Shown here: one piece after another, positions 25,499-34,515 of the stretch | Layout: the number at the start of each line of letters is the position of its first letter | How positions within the stretch are numbered: the stretch's first letter is position 1 | NCBI GenBank assembly: GCA_019416685.1 | Contig: DXWV01000052.1 | Location: 1-38,421, forward strand | DNA length: 38,421 nucleotides | Source: Bacteroides sp. | Lineage (GTDB): Bacteria; Bacteroidota; Bacteroidia; Bacteroidales; Bacteroidaceae | Reading direction: 5' to 3' | The notes under the pieces: generated by a model | Told to the model about the DNA's origin: nothing | The model's input: only the letters and a program-made list of their open reading frames with translations | The model's database searches: none | Made by a program: the position numbers and the translations under genes

Positions 25499-26454
25499 GC
25501 ATTCTCTCCAAACAAGGAATCTACAAATTCTTTTTTACGGAAAACCTGTAAGTCTTCCATACCTTCGCCCAAACCGATATACTTTACAGGAATTTTAAAC
25601 TGATCAGAAATACCAATCACTACTCCCCCCTTAGCTGTACCATCTAATTTGGTAATAGCCATAGCTGTGACCTCTGTAGCCAATGTAAATTGCTTCGCCT
25701 GCTCAAAAGCATTTTGCCCGGTAGAACCATCAAGCACCAACAAAACCTCATTAGGAGCATCGGGCACAACTTTCTTCATGACGTTCTTAATCTTTGTCAG
25801 TTCATTCATCAATCCAACCTTATTATGCAAGCGGCCAGCAGTATCAATAATAACTACATCAGCATTATTGGAAACAGCCGAACTTAATGTATCATATGCT
25901 ACAGAAGCAGGATCAGAACCCATTTTCTGCTTAATAACAGGTACTCCTACCCTTTCACCCCAAATAACCAATTGCTCCACTGCAGCAGCACGGAATGTAT
26001 CCGCAGCACCCAAGTATACTGATTTTCCAGCCTTCTTAAACTGATATGCCAATTTTCCAATAGTAGTGGTCTTACCTACCCCGTTAACACCCACTACCAT
26101 AATTACATATGGTTTCTTGTCTATTGGCACATCAAAATCAGCTACATCATCAGAGTTATTTTCCGTCAGCAATGCAGCTATTTCATCACGAAGAATGGTA
26201 TTAAGTTCTTGTGTATTTACATATTTGTCATTTGAAGCACGTTTTTCAATACGCTTAATGATGTTTAGTGTAGTCTCTACACCCACATCAGAAGTAATGA
26301 GCACCTCTTCCAAATTATCTAACACTTCGTCGTCCACCTTTGACTTACCGGCTACTGCACGGGCTATCTTACTGAACACACTTTCCTTGGTTTTAGATAA
26401 TCCTTTATCTAAAGTTTCCTTCTTTTCCTTTGAAAAAAAACTAAAAAATCCCAT
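25495..26454 (-). CDS. ftsY: Signal recognition particle receptor FtsY
   Basis: This 319-residue SRP GTPase receives ribosome-nascent chain complexes at the inner membrane. The N domain (about 20-100) is followed by the G domain with GVNGVGKTT (122-130), DTFRAAAVEQL, DTAGR and TKLDGTAKGG. The acidic A domain of E. coli FtsY is missing and only a short charged N-terminus (MGFFSFFSKEKKE) is present, as is usual in this phylum. A perfect -7 box lies 33-40 bp upstream and rimO overlaps the end. Confidence 0.97.
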   Translation of the reverse strand: MGFFSFFSKEKKETLDKGLSKTKESVFSKIARAVAGKSKVDDEVLDNLEEVLITSDVGVETTLNIIKRIEKRASNDKYVNTQELNTILRDEIAALLTENNSDDVADFDVPIDKKPYVIMVVGVNGVGKTTTIGKLAYQFKKAGKSVYLGAADTFRAAAVEQLVIWGERVGVPVIKQKMGSDPASVAYDTLSSAVSNNADVVIIDTAGRLHNKVGLMNELTKIKNVMKKVVPDAPNEVLLVLDGSTGQNAFEQAKQFTLATEVTAMAITKLDGTAKGGVVIGISDQFKIPVKYIGLGEGMEDLQVFRKKEFVDSLFGENA

Positions 26455-26486
26455 GATACTTACTATTTGTATAATACATTATGCTA

Positions 26487-26494
26487 CAAAGATA
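26487..26494 (-). promoter_or_regulatory. -7 box of the ftsY-rimO operon
   Basis: TATCTTTG matches the consensus exactly and would give a leader of about 28 bases. The region 20 bp upstream is T-rich without a clear TTTG. Confidence 0.6.
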
Positions 26495-26652
26495 TAATAA
26501 AGTAATGAAAAACTAAAAAGTGAGGCAAGAAAATTGAAACTCCACGACGTTTTAGCAAACTTCAAACAACAAGAAAGCATTTCAAACTGTTCAGGAGAAT
26601 TCTTTTTTTATTGATAGAATTACAAATAAAGATTCACAAATCTATAGCTACA

Positions 26653-26689
26653 AAAAAATCCCCCCAATAATGACATGAGAGGATTTTTT
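26653..26689 (-). terminator. Terminator of the rpmB-rpmG-DUF4295 operon
   Basis: In the minus-strand RNA, 26689-26677 pairs with 26665-26653 in a 13-bp stem containing two U-G pairs, with an 11-base loop and a seven-T tail. The wobble pairs fix the strand as minus. Confidence 0.88.
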
Positions 26690-26712
26690 AATTGCAGAAC
26701 AACTGCAATCTA

Positions 26713-26871
26713 TTATTTCTTGAAAAAGTCTTGTACCTTTTCGTTAGGAACCATCTGTTCATCAAAAATGTAAGCACCAGTTTTCGGAGACTTAACCATT
26801 TTGATAACCTTAGTATAAGAACGACCTTCTTTAGATCCTTCGTGCAAACTTGCTACTGTTTTCTTTGCCAT
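26713..26871 (-). CDS. DUF4295 family small basic protein
   Basis: This 52-residue protein starts MAKKTVASLHEGSKEGRS and ends VPNEKVQDFFKK. It has a lysine-rich N-terminus and a KMVKSPKTGAYIFDEQMV core, which matches what I know of the Bacteroidota-specific DUF4295 proteins. It follows rpmG by 20 bp and ends at the operon terminator. Size, charge and position suggest a small ribosome-associated protein, but its function is not known. The start ATG at 26871 is preceded by AAAGATAGAGAATAACCC. Confidence 0.9.
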   Translation of the reverse strand: MAKKTVASLHEGSKEGRSYTKVIKMVKSPKTGAYIFDEQMVPNEKVQDFFKK

Positions 26872-26891
26872 GGGTTATTCTCTATCTTTTA

Positions 26892-27080
26892 TTATTTAAT
26901 TTCCTTGTGAACTGTTACTCTCTTCAGAATAGGGTTGTATTTCTTCAACTCAAGTCTTTCTGTTGTATTTTTTCTATTTTTTGTTGTGATATAACGAGAT
27001 GTTCCCGGCATACCGCTATCTTTATGTTCTGTACATTCCAGAATCACCTGTACTCTATTACCTTTTGCTTTCTTTGCCAT
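26892..27080 (-). CDS. rpmG: 50S ribosomal protein L33
   Basis: This 62-residue protein starts MAKKAKGNRVQVILECTEH and contains SRYITTKNRKNTTERLELKK, the L33 core. Only one cysteine (C16) is present, so it is the zinc-free (C-minus) type. It lies 21 bp after rpmB in a three-gene ribosomal operon. Confidence 0.97.
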   Translation of the reverse strand: MAKKAKGNRVQVILECTEHKDSGMPGTSRYITTKNRKNTTERLELKKYNPILKRVTVHKEIK

Positions 27081-27101
27081 AATCAGTTTTCTCCTCTACG
27101 T

Positions 27102-27362
27102 TTAGCCAATCACTTTAATGGTTTTCCAATCACAATACCCTTTAGCAACTGCATCGTTCAGTGCAGCATCCAATCCTTTTTTGTTAATAATGCGCAAACC
27201 AGCAGCACAAAGGCTCAGGCTGATCCAGCAGTCCTGTTCTACATAATAGAACTTCTTCTTAAACAAGTTCAAATCAAAGGTTCTCTTTGTTCTTCTCTTT
27301 GAGTGTGAAACATTGTTGCCAATCATGGCTTTCTTTCCGGTAATTTGACAAATCTTCGACAT
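27102..27362 (-). CDS. rpmB: 50S ribosomal protein L28
   Basis: This 86-residue protein starts MSKICQITGKKAMIGNNVSHSKRRTKRTF, the standard L28 N-terminus. The paired CxxC zinc motifs of the C-plus form are absent. It is the first gene of the rpmB-rpmG-DUF4295 operon with a plausible promoter upstream. Confidence 0.97.
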   Translation of the reverse strand: MSKICQITGKKAMIGNNVSHSKRRTKRTFDLNLFKKKFYYVEQDCWISLSLCAAGLRIINKKGLDAALNDAVAKGYCDWKTIKVIG

Positions 27363-27411
27363 TTCTATCTTATTTTTATAGTTTTTATCTATACTTATTT
27401 CAAACAGAGCG

Positions 27412-27443
27412 CAAAGTAAGCACTTTTATAGATATAAAACAAG
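27412..27443 (-). promoter_or_regulatory. Probable promoter of rpmB operon
   Basis: CTTG (27443 to 27440) and TTACTTTG (27419 to 27412, one mismatch to TAnnTTTG) are 20 bp apart. The leader would be about 45 bases. Confidence 0.5.
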
Positions 27444-27482
27444 TAATTCTTAAAATAATTCGTTATACAGTACACTTTTTCT

Positions 27483-28715
27483 TTATTTTAGAAGATCCAG
27501 AAGTAACAAAAAGGCATTATTCCCGGCTCTCTCGATATTCATCTCCCTTCCACGGTCTGTATCTTGCTTCATTGTTCGAATTTCATTTTTATAGGCAGCA
27601 GCAATCCAAACGGTCCCTACCGGTTTCTCTTTTGTCCCTCCACCAGGACCGGCTATTCCTGAAGTTGAAACGGCACAATCAGTTTTCAACGCTTTCATCG
27701 CACCTTTTACCATTTCAATCACAGTTTCTTCACTGACAGCTCCCTGTTTTTTGAGCGTTTCAGATGACACCCCCAACAACGATTCCTTAATTTCATTAGA
27801 ATAAGCAACAATCCCTCCTTTAAAGTAATCCGAACTACCAGGCACGGAAGTTAATTTAGCAGCAATACTTCCTCCCGTACAACTCTCTGCGGTGGATACG
27901 GTCAAATTCTTCTCTCTTAGCAAATTTCCAATAAGTATTTCAAGAGGAGTATCTTCTTCATCAAAAACAGCATCCCCCAAAATAGACTTCAGTTTACACC
28001 CTTCAACGGAAATCTGAGATTGCACCTCTTCTTTATCCTTTCCACGTCCTGTAAGTCGAAGCCGAATAATACCGGGTTTAGGTAAATAGGCCAATTTTAT
28101 AGATTCAGGCAAAGCCTCTTCCCATGATTCAAGTTTTTCTGCTAAGACAGATTCCGGGTAATTCTTTACGGTAAAAGTCTTATGTATAATAACATCTGTA
28201 TCAAATTTCTTACGCAAACGAGGAATTACCTCTTCGCTCATCACGGTAATCATTTCCTGAGGCACACCCGGCATAGATACCAATACCTTACCATTTTTTT
28301 CAAACCAACTAACAGACGCACTACCTACCCGGTTATTTATCACAAGACAATCTTTTGGAACCATTGCCTGGCTCTTATTTAACGCATTCATCGGTATCTT
28401 ACTTGCCAATACACGCTTGATATTTTCAAATACCTCTTCACTGAACACCAACTCCGTATCAAAATAAGCACACAACGTCTGTTTGGTTATATCATCTTTC
28501 GTAGGCCCCAATCCACCAGTCATTAATACAATATCGGCCCTATTCATCGCATCGTCTACAGCCTCAGTTATTTCATCCGCACGATCACGAACAGAAACAA
28601 CACGAATCACTTCAATGCCAACTTTATTCAACTCACGCCCCATCCAGGCCGAATTTGTATCGGTGACCTGCCCTATCAGTAGTTCATCACCTATTGTAAT
28701 AATCTCTGCAAACAT
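27483..28715 (-). CDS. cinA: CinA family protein (MoaB-like domain plus PncC-like amidase domain)
   Basis: This 410-residue protein has an N-terminal MoaB/MogA-like domain (GDELLIGQ at 9-16, TGGLGPTKDD at 66-75) and a C-terminal CinA domain with STAESCTGG (274-282), which in the family deamidates nicotinamide mononucleotide in NAD recycling. Length matches two-domain CinA proteins. It lies 58 bp after tsaD and no terminator is seen between them, so co-transcription is possible. The old name competence/damage-inducible protein does not imply a competence role here. Confidence 0.94.
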   Translation of the reverse strand: MFAEIITIGDELLIGQVTDTNSAWMGRELNKVGIEVIRVVSVRDRADEITEAVDDAMNRADIVLMTGGLGPTKDDITKQTLCAYFDTELVFSEEVFENIKRVLASKIPMNALNKSQAMVPKDCLVINNRVGSASVSWFEKNGKVLVSMPGVPQEMITVMSEEVIPRLRKKFDTDVIIHKTFTVKNYPESVLAEKLESWEEALPESIKLAYLPKPGIIRLRLTGRGKDKEEVQSQISVEGCKLKSILGDAVFDEEDTPLEILIGNLLREKNLTVSTAESCTGGSIAAKLTSVPGSSDYFKGGIVAYSNEIKESLLGVSSETLKKQGAVSEETVIEMVKGAMKALKTDCAVSTSGIAGPGGGTKEKPVGTVWIAAAYKNEIRTMKQDTDRGREMNIERAGNNAFLLLLDLLK

Positions 28716-28773
28716 ATTATACCAATCAGATAATTGTAATTAGAAACCTCTTTCAATACAAATCTCTTTTATA

Positions 28774-29793
28774 TCACAAAGTAACACGCGAATAAGCCGG
28801 AAGTTCGATTGAACAAAAGTCCTGATCCAAATACTTGAAGTAACCTGTAATAGCAATCATTGCGGCATTATCTGTAGTATAACTGAATTTAGGAATGAAT
28901 ATTTTCCAGCCATATTTTTCGGCATGTTCACGGAAAGAGTTACGTAATCCGTTATTGGCAGATACTCCACCAGCTACAGCTACCTCATTTATTTTATACT
29001 GCTTGGCAGCTTTTCGAAGTTTATCCATAAGAATATCTACAATTGTCGCTTCCAGTGAAGCTGCAAGATCTACCTTATGATGTTCAATGAAATCAGGATC
29101 ATCCTTCATCCAATCACGAAGTGAATAAAGGAAGGAAGTCTTCAATCCACTAAAACTATAATCCAGTCCCGGTATATGCGGCTTACTAAAAGTAAATGCT
29201 TTCGGATTTCCCTGGCGTGCTAATTTATCAATAATTGGTCCTCCCGGATATCCGAGCCCCATCACCTTTGAGCATTTGTCAATTGCTTCTCCGGCAGCAT
29301 CATCAATAGTCTGCCCCAGAATTTCCATATCATTATATGCCTTCACCAATACGATCTGCGAATTTCCACCCGACACAAGCAAGCAAAGAAAAGGATAATT
29401 AGGCTGCTGATTTTCTTCATCCTCTGCTTTAATGAAATGGGCTAACACATGACCTGTCAAGTGATTAACATCTATCATTGGTATATTTAAAGAACGGGCA
29501 AAACCTTTTGCAAACGAAACTCCCACAAGTAATGACCCCATTAGTCCCGGACCACGCGTAAAAGCTACAGCACTCAATTCCTCTTTGGTCACCCCTGCAC
29601 GTTTTAATGCTTCATGTACCACCGGAACTATATTTTGCTGATGTGCACGCGAAGCAAGCTCAGGCACTACACCCCCATACGCTTCATGAACAGCCTGGCT
29701 GGATACCACATTCGACAGCAAATAACCATCCTTAATAACGGCTGCCGACGTATCATCACAAGAGGACTCAATTCCTAATATTATTGTACTCAT
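28774..29793 (-). CDS. tsaD: tRNA t6A37 threonylcarbamoyltransferase TsaD
   Basis: This 339-residue enzyme transfers threonylcarbamoyl to A37 of ANN-decoding tRNAs together with TsaB and TsaE. The N-terminus GIESSCDDTSAAVI and the metal-binding H111 and H115 (NHLTGHVLAHF) are intact, and the C-terminal TTDNAAMIA motif is present. The start at 29793 (MSTIILGIESSCDD) is preferred. A start nine codons earlier would add residues before the conserved N-terminus and begin close to the predicted transcription start. Confidence 0.97.
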   Translation of the reverse strand: MSTIILGIESSCDDTSAAVIKDGYLLSNVVSSQAVHEAYGGVVPELASRAHQQNIVPVVHEALKRAGVTKEELSAVAFTRGPGLMGSLLVGVSFAKGFARSLNIPMIDVNHLTGHVLAHFIKAEDEENQQPNYPFLCLLVSGGNSQIVLVKAYNDMEILGQTIDDAAGEAIDKCSKVMGLGYPGGPIIDKLARQGNPKAFTFSKPHIPGLDYSFSGLKTSFLYSLRDWMKDDPDFIEHHKVDLAASLEATIVDILMDKLRKAAKQYKINEVAVAGGVSANNGLRNSFREHAEKYGWKIFIPKFSYTTDNAAMIAITGYFKYLDQDFCSIELPAYSRVTL

Positions 29794-29817
29794 AGTTTTT
29801 TTGATGTTTAAACGGTG

Positions 29818-29825
29818 CAAAAGTA
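29818..29825 (-). promoter_or_regulatory. -7 box of tsaD
   Basis: TACTTTTG matches TAnnTTTG exactly on the minus strand, with a leader of about 20 bases to the ATG at 29793. No -33 box is seen. Confidence 0.55.
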
Positions 29826-29859
29826 ATGATAAAAGTACGATTCATAACGAACTATTTTA

Positions 29860-29867
29860 TATTTTTG
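29860..29867 (+). promoter_or_regulatory. -7 box of tamB
   Basis: TATTTTTG matches TAnnTTTG exactly on the plus strand. Transcription would start near 29871-29875, just before the extended reading frame that opens at 29886. No -33 box is seen. Confidence 0.5.
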
Positions 29868-29963
29868 TTCGCAAAATAAAAGTAACCGCTTATCAGAACG
29901 CTGAAAAAGACTGTACGCTGGGTACTCGGTATCGTACTGGGAGTATATATCGGGGTCATTCTT

Positions 29964-32900
29964 TTGTTGAACATACCTTTTGTTCAGCAGAAGTTTGCTG
30001 TATTCGTAGCCAAAGAACTCTCCCGTGTAATGGGTACTGAATTAACCATTGGAAGAATAGATATGGGACTGCTGAACCGTATCATTATCGATGATGTATT
30101 ACTTGACGACCAGTCAGGAAAGGAAATGTTGAAGGTCACCCGTCTCTCTGCCAAGTTTGAGATACTTCCTCTTTTCAAAGGAAAAATAACAATTAGTAGT
30201 GTACAGTTGTTTGGTTTCAACATCAATCTAAACAAAAAAACTCCGGATTCACCACCTAACTTCAAATTTGTCCTTGACGCATTTGCATCCAAAGATACTA
30301 TTAAGAAAGAGAAAAATATCGACCTGCGTATCAATTCCATATTAATTCGTCGTGGAAAACTGGCATATGATGTACTTTCTGAAGAAGAGACTCCGGGAAA
30401 GTTTAATGCCAAGCATGTACGTTTACAGAACATTATAGCCAACATCTCATTGAAAGCGCTGCAAAATGACTCTTTGAACGCTTCAATCAAGCGGCTGAGC
30501 GTAGATGAACAATCCGGATTTGAACTTAAAAAACTAAGTCTGAAGTTAGTAGCCAATGATAAAGAAATGTCTATTGACAATTTTGTTATCGATTTGCCCA
30601 ATACTTCCCTAAAGATGGATACTATTCATCTGAATTACGATAGTTTGGGAGCATTTAAACAATTTACCAATAATGTACGATTCTCTTTCCACACATTACC
30701 TTCACATATCACATTAAAGGATATTTCTCCGTTTGTTCCGGCATTATCCAATTTTAAAGAGCAGATTGAACTCGATATGGATGTTAATGGTACGATAGAC
30801 CAATTGAATTGTTCTAAACTTGAAATAAAAGCCGGTAAGCAGTTCCATCTGTTAGGAGATGTTTCTCTGCAAGACTTGTCACACCCACAAGACGCTTTCG
30901 TCTTTGGTAAAATGTCTAATCTTTCGGCCAATAGTGACGGTATTGGCTTTTTAGTACGCAATTTAAGTAAAAATTATAATGGAGTTCCTCCTGTACTCGA
31001 GCGCTTAGGAGATGTATCCTTTCACGGAGAGATTTCCGGATATTTCACGGACCTCGTTACATACGGTCTGTTCCATACAGACATAGGCTCTGTTAAAACC
31101 GACTTGAAACTCAGTTCTAACAAAGAAAAGGGTTTGTTTGCTTATTCCGGCTCCGTTAAAACAAAAGATTTTGAACTGGGGAAATTACTGAATAATGAAA
31201 AGTTAGGAGAAATCACCTTCAACCTCGACGTACAAGGCAGTCATTATGAAAAACAGCGCCCTTCCATTGTGTTGAAAGGTTTAGTAGCTGCTATTGAATA
31301 TAGTAATTATAAATATGAAAATATCACTCTTGATGGTGAATACAAACGTGGTGGATTCAATGGTAAAGCTGCATTAAATGACGAAAACGCTACTATTACT
31401 ATCAATGGTGATATTAATCTGGCTGAGAAAGTACCTACTTTTGACTTTTCAGCCTCAGTTAGTAATTTCCGTCCACACGAACTAAACCTGACACCCAAAT
31501 ATGAAGATGCAACATTCTCCGTAAAAGTAAAAGCAAACTTCAAGGGAGGCTCTATCGATCAGATGATCGGCGATATAGACATCGACAGTTTGCAATTCAC
31601 AGCTCCCAAGAAAAATTTCTTTATGAAAAACATGCATCTGTCCGCCACACAAGAAGCAGGCATTAATCAATTAACTCTAAACTCTGAGTTTCTGACTGCT
31701 AATGTAAAGGGACGTTTCATGTACCATACACTGCCCGCCAGCGTAATGGGCATTTTGCGCAGTTATGTACCCTCACTCATCCTTCCTCCTAAAAAAACGA
31801 TAGAGACTGACAACAATTTCAGTTTTGATATTAATATATATAATACAGATATCTTATCCACCATTTTTGATATTCCATTAAAGGTTTATACCCATTCCAC
31901 CATTAACGGATATGTCAATGACCGAATGCAGCGCTTGCGTGTGGAAGGATACTTCCCACGCCTACAATACAAAAACAATTTCTTAGAATCGGGATTGTTA
32001 CTTTGTGAGAACCCTGCTGACCAGTTTAGAGTCAGGATTCGTTTTACCAATCAAAAAAAGAAGGGAGCTGTGAACCTATCTCTGGAAGCACAGGCTAAAG
32101 ATGATCTTGTAAACACTACCATTAATTGGGGAAATAATGCTGCCGTTACATATAGCGGCCAACTGGCTGCCGCAGCACAATTCTTACGCACAGAAGGAGA
32201 CAAACCCTTACTCAAAGCAATTGTAGACATAAAACCGACAGATGTTATCTTAAATGATACTATCTGGGAAGTACATCCTTCGCAAGTAGTGGTGGATTCT
32301 GGTAAAATTGATGTTAACGATTTCTATTTTAGTCATAAGGACCGTTATATCCGAATCAACGGACGCGTATCCGACAATCCGGCGGATACAGTAAAAGTTA
32401 ATCTGAAAGACATCAATATCGGTTATGTTTTTGACATTGCACGCATTTCAGACGATGTTAATTTTGAAGGAGATGCCACAGGTATGGCTTATGCCAGTGG
32501 AATACTGAAGAAGCCGGTGCTCAACACGCGCCTGTCTATCCGTAATTTCACACTAAACAAAGGGTTATTAGGTGATTTAGATATTTATGGAGCTTGGGAC
32601 AATGAGAAGAAAGGTATTTATCTGGATGCCCATATACAAGAAAAAGATATTTCCAAAGTTCACGTAGACGGGTTCATCTACCCTATTAAACCTACCAGCG
32701 GACTCGATCTAAACATTGATGCCGAAAACCTGAATATTAAGTTTCTGGAACATTATATGCGGTCCATAGCTCAGGATATTAAAGGAAGAGCCACAGGAAA
32801 AGTACATTTTTACGGTAAATTCAAAGGATTAAATCTCGATGGTGCCGTAATGACAGATGCCTCAATGAAATTTGATATACTTAATACCTCGTTTGCCATA

Positions 32901-34436
32901 AAAGACACGATACGTCTGGCACCGGAAGGAATCACATTCGATCACATCCATATTTCAGATATGGAAGGGCACCAGGGAAGAATGAATGGATATCTCCATT
33001 ACGAACATTTCAAAAATATAAAGTATCAATTCGACATTCAGGTCAACAATATGCTGGTAATGAACACACAGGAATCTCCGGATTTTCCCTTCTATGGTAC
33101 AGTATATGCCACTGGAAACGCTCTGCTCGCAGGTAATGCACAAGACGGGCTCGATGCGAACATAGCAATGACTACTAACCGGAATACAAACTTTACATAT
33201 AGTACAGGAACTGTTGCCTCGGCCACCAGTAATCAATTTATTAAGTTTGTAGACAAAACCCCACGACGTAGCATACAGGATTCGATACAGATTATTTCAT
33301 TCTATGAACAAGCCCAACAGAAAGAAGAAGAGAAAAATTCACAGACAGACATCCGTCTCAACATATTAGTGGATGCTACGCCGGATGCTACAATGAAAAT
33401 TGTTATGGATCCTGTTGCCGGTGATTATATCAGTGGGCGGGGTTCAGGTAATATTCGTGTAGAGTTCTATAATAAAGGAGATGTGAAGATGTTCGGTAAT
33501 TACCACATCCAGCAGGGTATCTATAAATTCAGCCTTCAGGAAGTAATACGCAAGGACTTTATTATCAAAGACGGAAGTACTATAACATTCAATGGTCCGC
33601 CACTTGATGCCACATTGGATATACAAGCTTCTTACACTGTACCCTCAGCCTCATTAAATGACCTGATACCGGATGCATCTGTGGTTGTACAACAACCGAA
33701 TGTTCGTGTGAACTGTATGATGAATCTTACCGGCATCTTGTTGCGTCCCTCCATAAAACTGGGCATTGAGCTTCCCAACGAACGTGATGAAGTACAGGCT
33801 TTGGTACGCAATTATATCAGCACAGATGAACAAATGAATATGCAGATACTCTATCTGTTAGGTATTGGTAAGTTTTACATGGAAAATAATACAGGTAACC
33901 GGCAGAGCTCTGACATGATGTCCTCTGTATTATCTTCTACTCTATCCGGCCAGTTGAACAATGTACTCTCACAGATTATCGATAATAACAACTGGAATAT
34001 CGGAACCAATCTCAGTACTGGTGAGAAGGGCTGGACAGATATGGAAGTGGAAGGAATCCTTTCGGGCCAATTGCTCAATAACCGGCTGATTATCAATGGA
34101 AATTTTGGATATAGAGATAATCCAATGGCAAATACCAACTTTGTGGGAGACTTTGAAGCAGAATGGTTGCTGACCCGTTCGGGAGAAGTACGATTGAAAG
34201 CATATAATGAAACGAATGATCGCTATTATACTAAAACCAATCTGACCACCCAGGGAGTCGGCATTATGTATAAGAAAGATTTCAGTAAATGGAATGAACT
34301 TTTCTTCTGGAATAAGTGGAAGCTTCGTAATCTAAAGAGAAAAATGGAGAAAAAGCAGGAAGAAGTTCAAAAGAATGATTCTACAAAAACAGATAGTGCA
34401 CAATCAAAAACAAAAAGACAACGACCGGAAAAATAA
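29964..34436 (+). CDS. tamB: TamB-like translocation and assembly module protein (DUF490)
   Basis: This protein of about 1490 residues from the first TTG is a long beta-rich AsmA/TamB-type polypeptide ending in the DUF490 C-terminal domain (about residues 1150-1420), then a lysine-rich tail. TamB spans the periplasm and works with outer-membrane partners in barrel assembly and lipid transport. The start at 29964 (TTG) is only the first conventional codon. The same frame is open from 29886 and encodes LKKT then VRWVLGIVLGVYIGVILLL, the N-terminal membrane anchor expected for TamB. The true start is therefore upstream, possibly the ATC at 29892 or the CTG at 29901. See the finding. Confidence 0.9.
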   Translation: MLNIPFVQQKFAVFVAKELSRVMGTELTIGRIDMGLLNRIIIDDVLLDDQSGKEMLKVTRLSAKFEILPLFKGKITISSVQLFGFNINLNKKTPDSPPNFKFVLDAFASKDTIKKEKNIDLRINSILIRRGKLAYDVLSEEETPGKFNAKHVRLQNIIANISLKALQNDSLNASIKRLSVDEQSGFELKKLSLKLVANDKEMSIDNFVIDLPNTSLKMDTIHLNYDSLGAFKQFTNNVRFSFHTLPSHITLKDISPFVPALSNFKEQIELDMDVNGTIDQLNCSKLEIKAGKQFHLLGDVSLQDLSHPQDAFVFGKMSNLSANSDGIGFLVRNLSKNYNGVPPVLERLGDVSFHGEISGYFTDLVTYGLFHTDIGSVKTDLKLSSNKEKGLFAYSGSVKTKDFELGKLLNNEKLGEITFNLDVQGSHYEKQRPSIVLKGLVAAIEYSNYKYENITLDGEYKRGGFNGKAALNDENATITINGDINLAEKVPTFDFSASVSNFRPHELNLTPKYEDATFSVKVKANFKGGSIDQMIGDIDIDSLQFTAPKKNFFMKNMHLSATQEAGINQLTLNSEFLTANVKGRFMYHTLPASVMGILRSYVPSLILPPKKTIETDNNFSFDINIYNTDILSTIFDIPLKVYTHSTINGYVNDRMQRLRVEGYFPRLQYKNNFLESGLLLCENPADQFRVRIRFTNQKKKGAVNLSLEAQAKDDLVNTTINWGNNAAVTYSGQLAAAAQFLRTEGDKPLLKAIVDIKPTDVILNDTIWEVHPSQVVVDSGKIDVNDFYFSHKDRYIRINGRVSDNPADTVKVNLKDINIGYVFDIARISDDVNFEGDATGMAYASGILKKPVLNTRLSIRNFTLNKGLLGDLDIYGAWDNEKKGIYLDAHIQEKDISKVHVDGFIYPIKPTSGLDLNIDAENLNIKFLEHYMRSIAQDIKGRATGKVHFYGKFKGLNLDGAVMTDASMKFDILNTSFAIKDTIRLAPEGITFDHIHISDMEGHQGRMNGYLHYEHFKNIKYQFDIQVNNMLVMNTQESPDFPFYGTVYATGNALLAGNAQDGLDANIAMTTNRNTNFTYSTGTVASATSNQFIKFVDKTPRRSIQDSIQIISFYEQAQQKEEEKNSQTDIRLNILVDATPDATMKIVMDPVAGDYISGRGSGNIRVEFYNKGDVKMFGNYHIQQGIYKFSLQEVIRKDFIIKDGSTITFNGPPLDATLDIQASYTVPSASLNDLIPDASVVVQQPNVRVNCMMNLTGILLRPSIKLGIELPNERDEVQALVRNYISTDEQMNMQILYLLGIGKFYMENNTGNRQSSDMMSSVLSSTLSGQLNNVLSQIIDNNNWNIGTNLSTGEKGWTDMEVEGILSGQLLNNRLIINGNFGYRDNPMANTNFVGDFEAEWLLTRSGEVRLKAYNETNDRYYTKTNLTTQGVGIMYKKDFSKWNELFFWNKWKLRNLKRKMEKKQEEVQKNDSTKTDSAQSKTKRQRPEK

Positions 34437-34487
34437 ACAAGCATTCCGGATAATGCACTTATATACGTGGTTTCCGGATGTATTTAT

Positions 34488-34495
34488 TATATTTG
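34488..34495 (+). promoter_or_regulatory. -7 box of the AraC-type gene
   Basis: TATATTTG matches the consensus exactly, about 20 bases before the ATG at 34516. The -33 region lacks TTTG, which would fit activator-dependent or weak expression. Confidence 0.5.
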
Positions 34496-34515
34496 TAACC
34501 TGATTAATAAATCTA

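Noticed and set aside
29801..30040. Alternative plus-strand start of tamB in another frame
   Set aside because: The frame starting at 29801 is not in phase with the TamB frame and stops at 30040, so it is unlikely to be the N-terminus without a frameshift.
29984..30601. 205-residue minus-strand frame over tamB
   Set aside because: It is antisense to the tamB frame, is rich in serine and has no family match that I can recognise.
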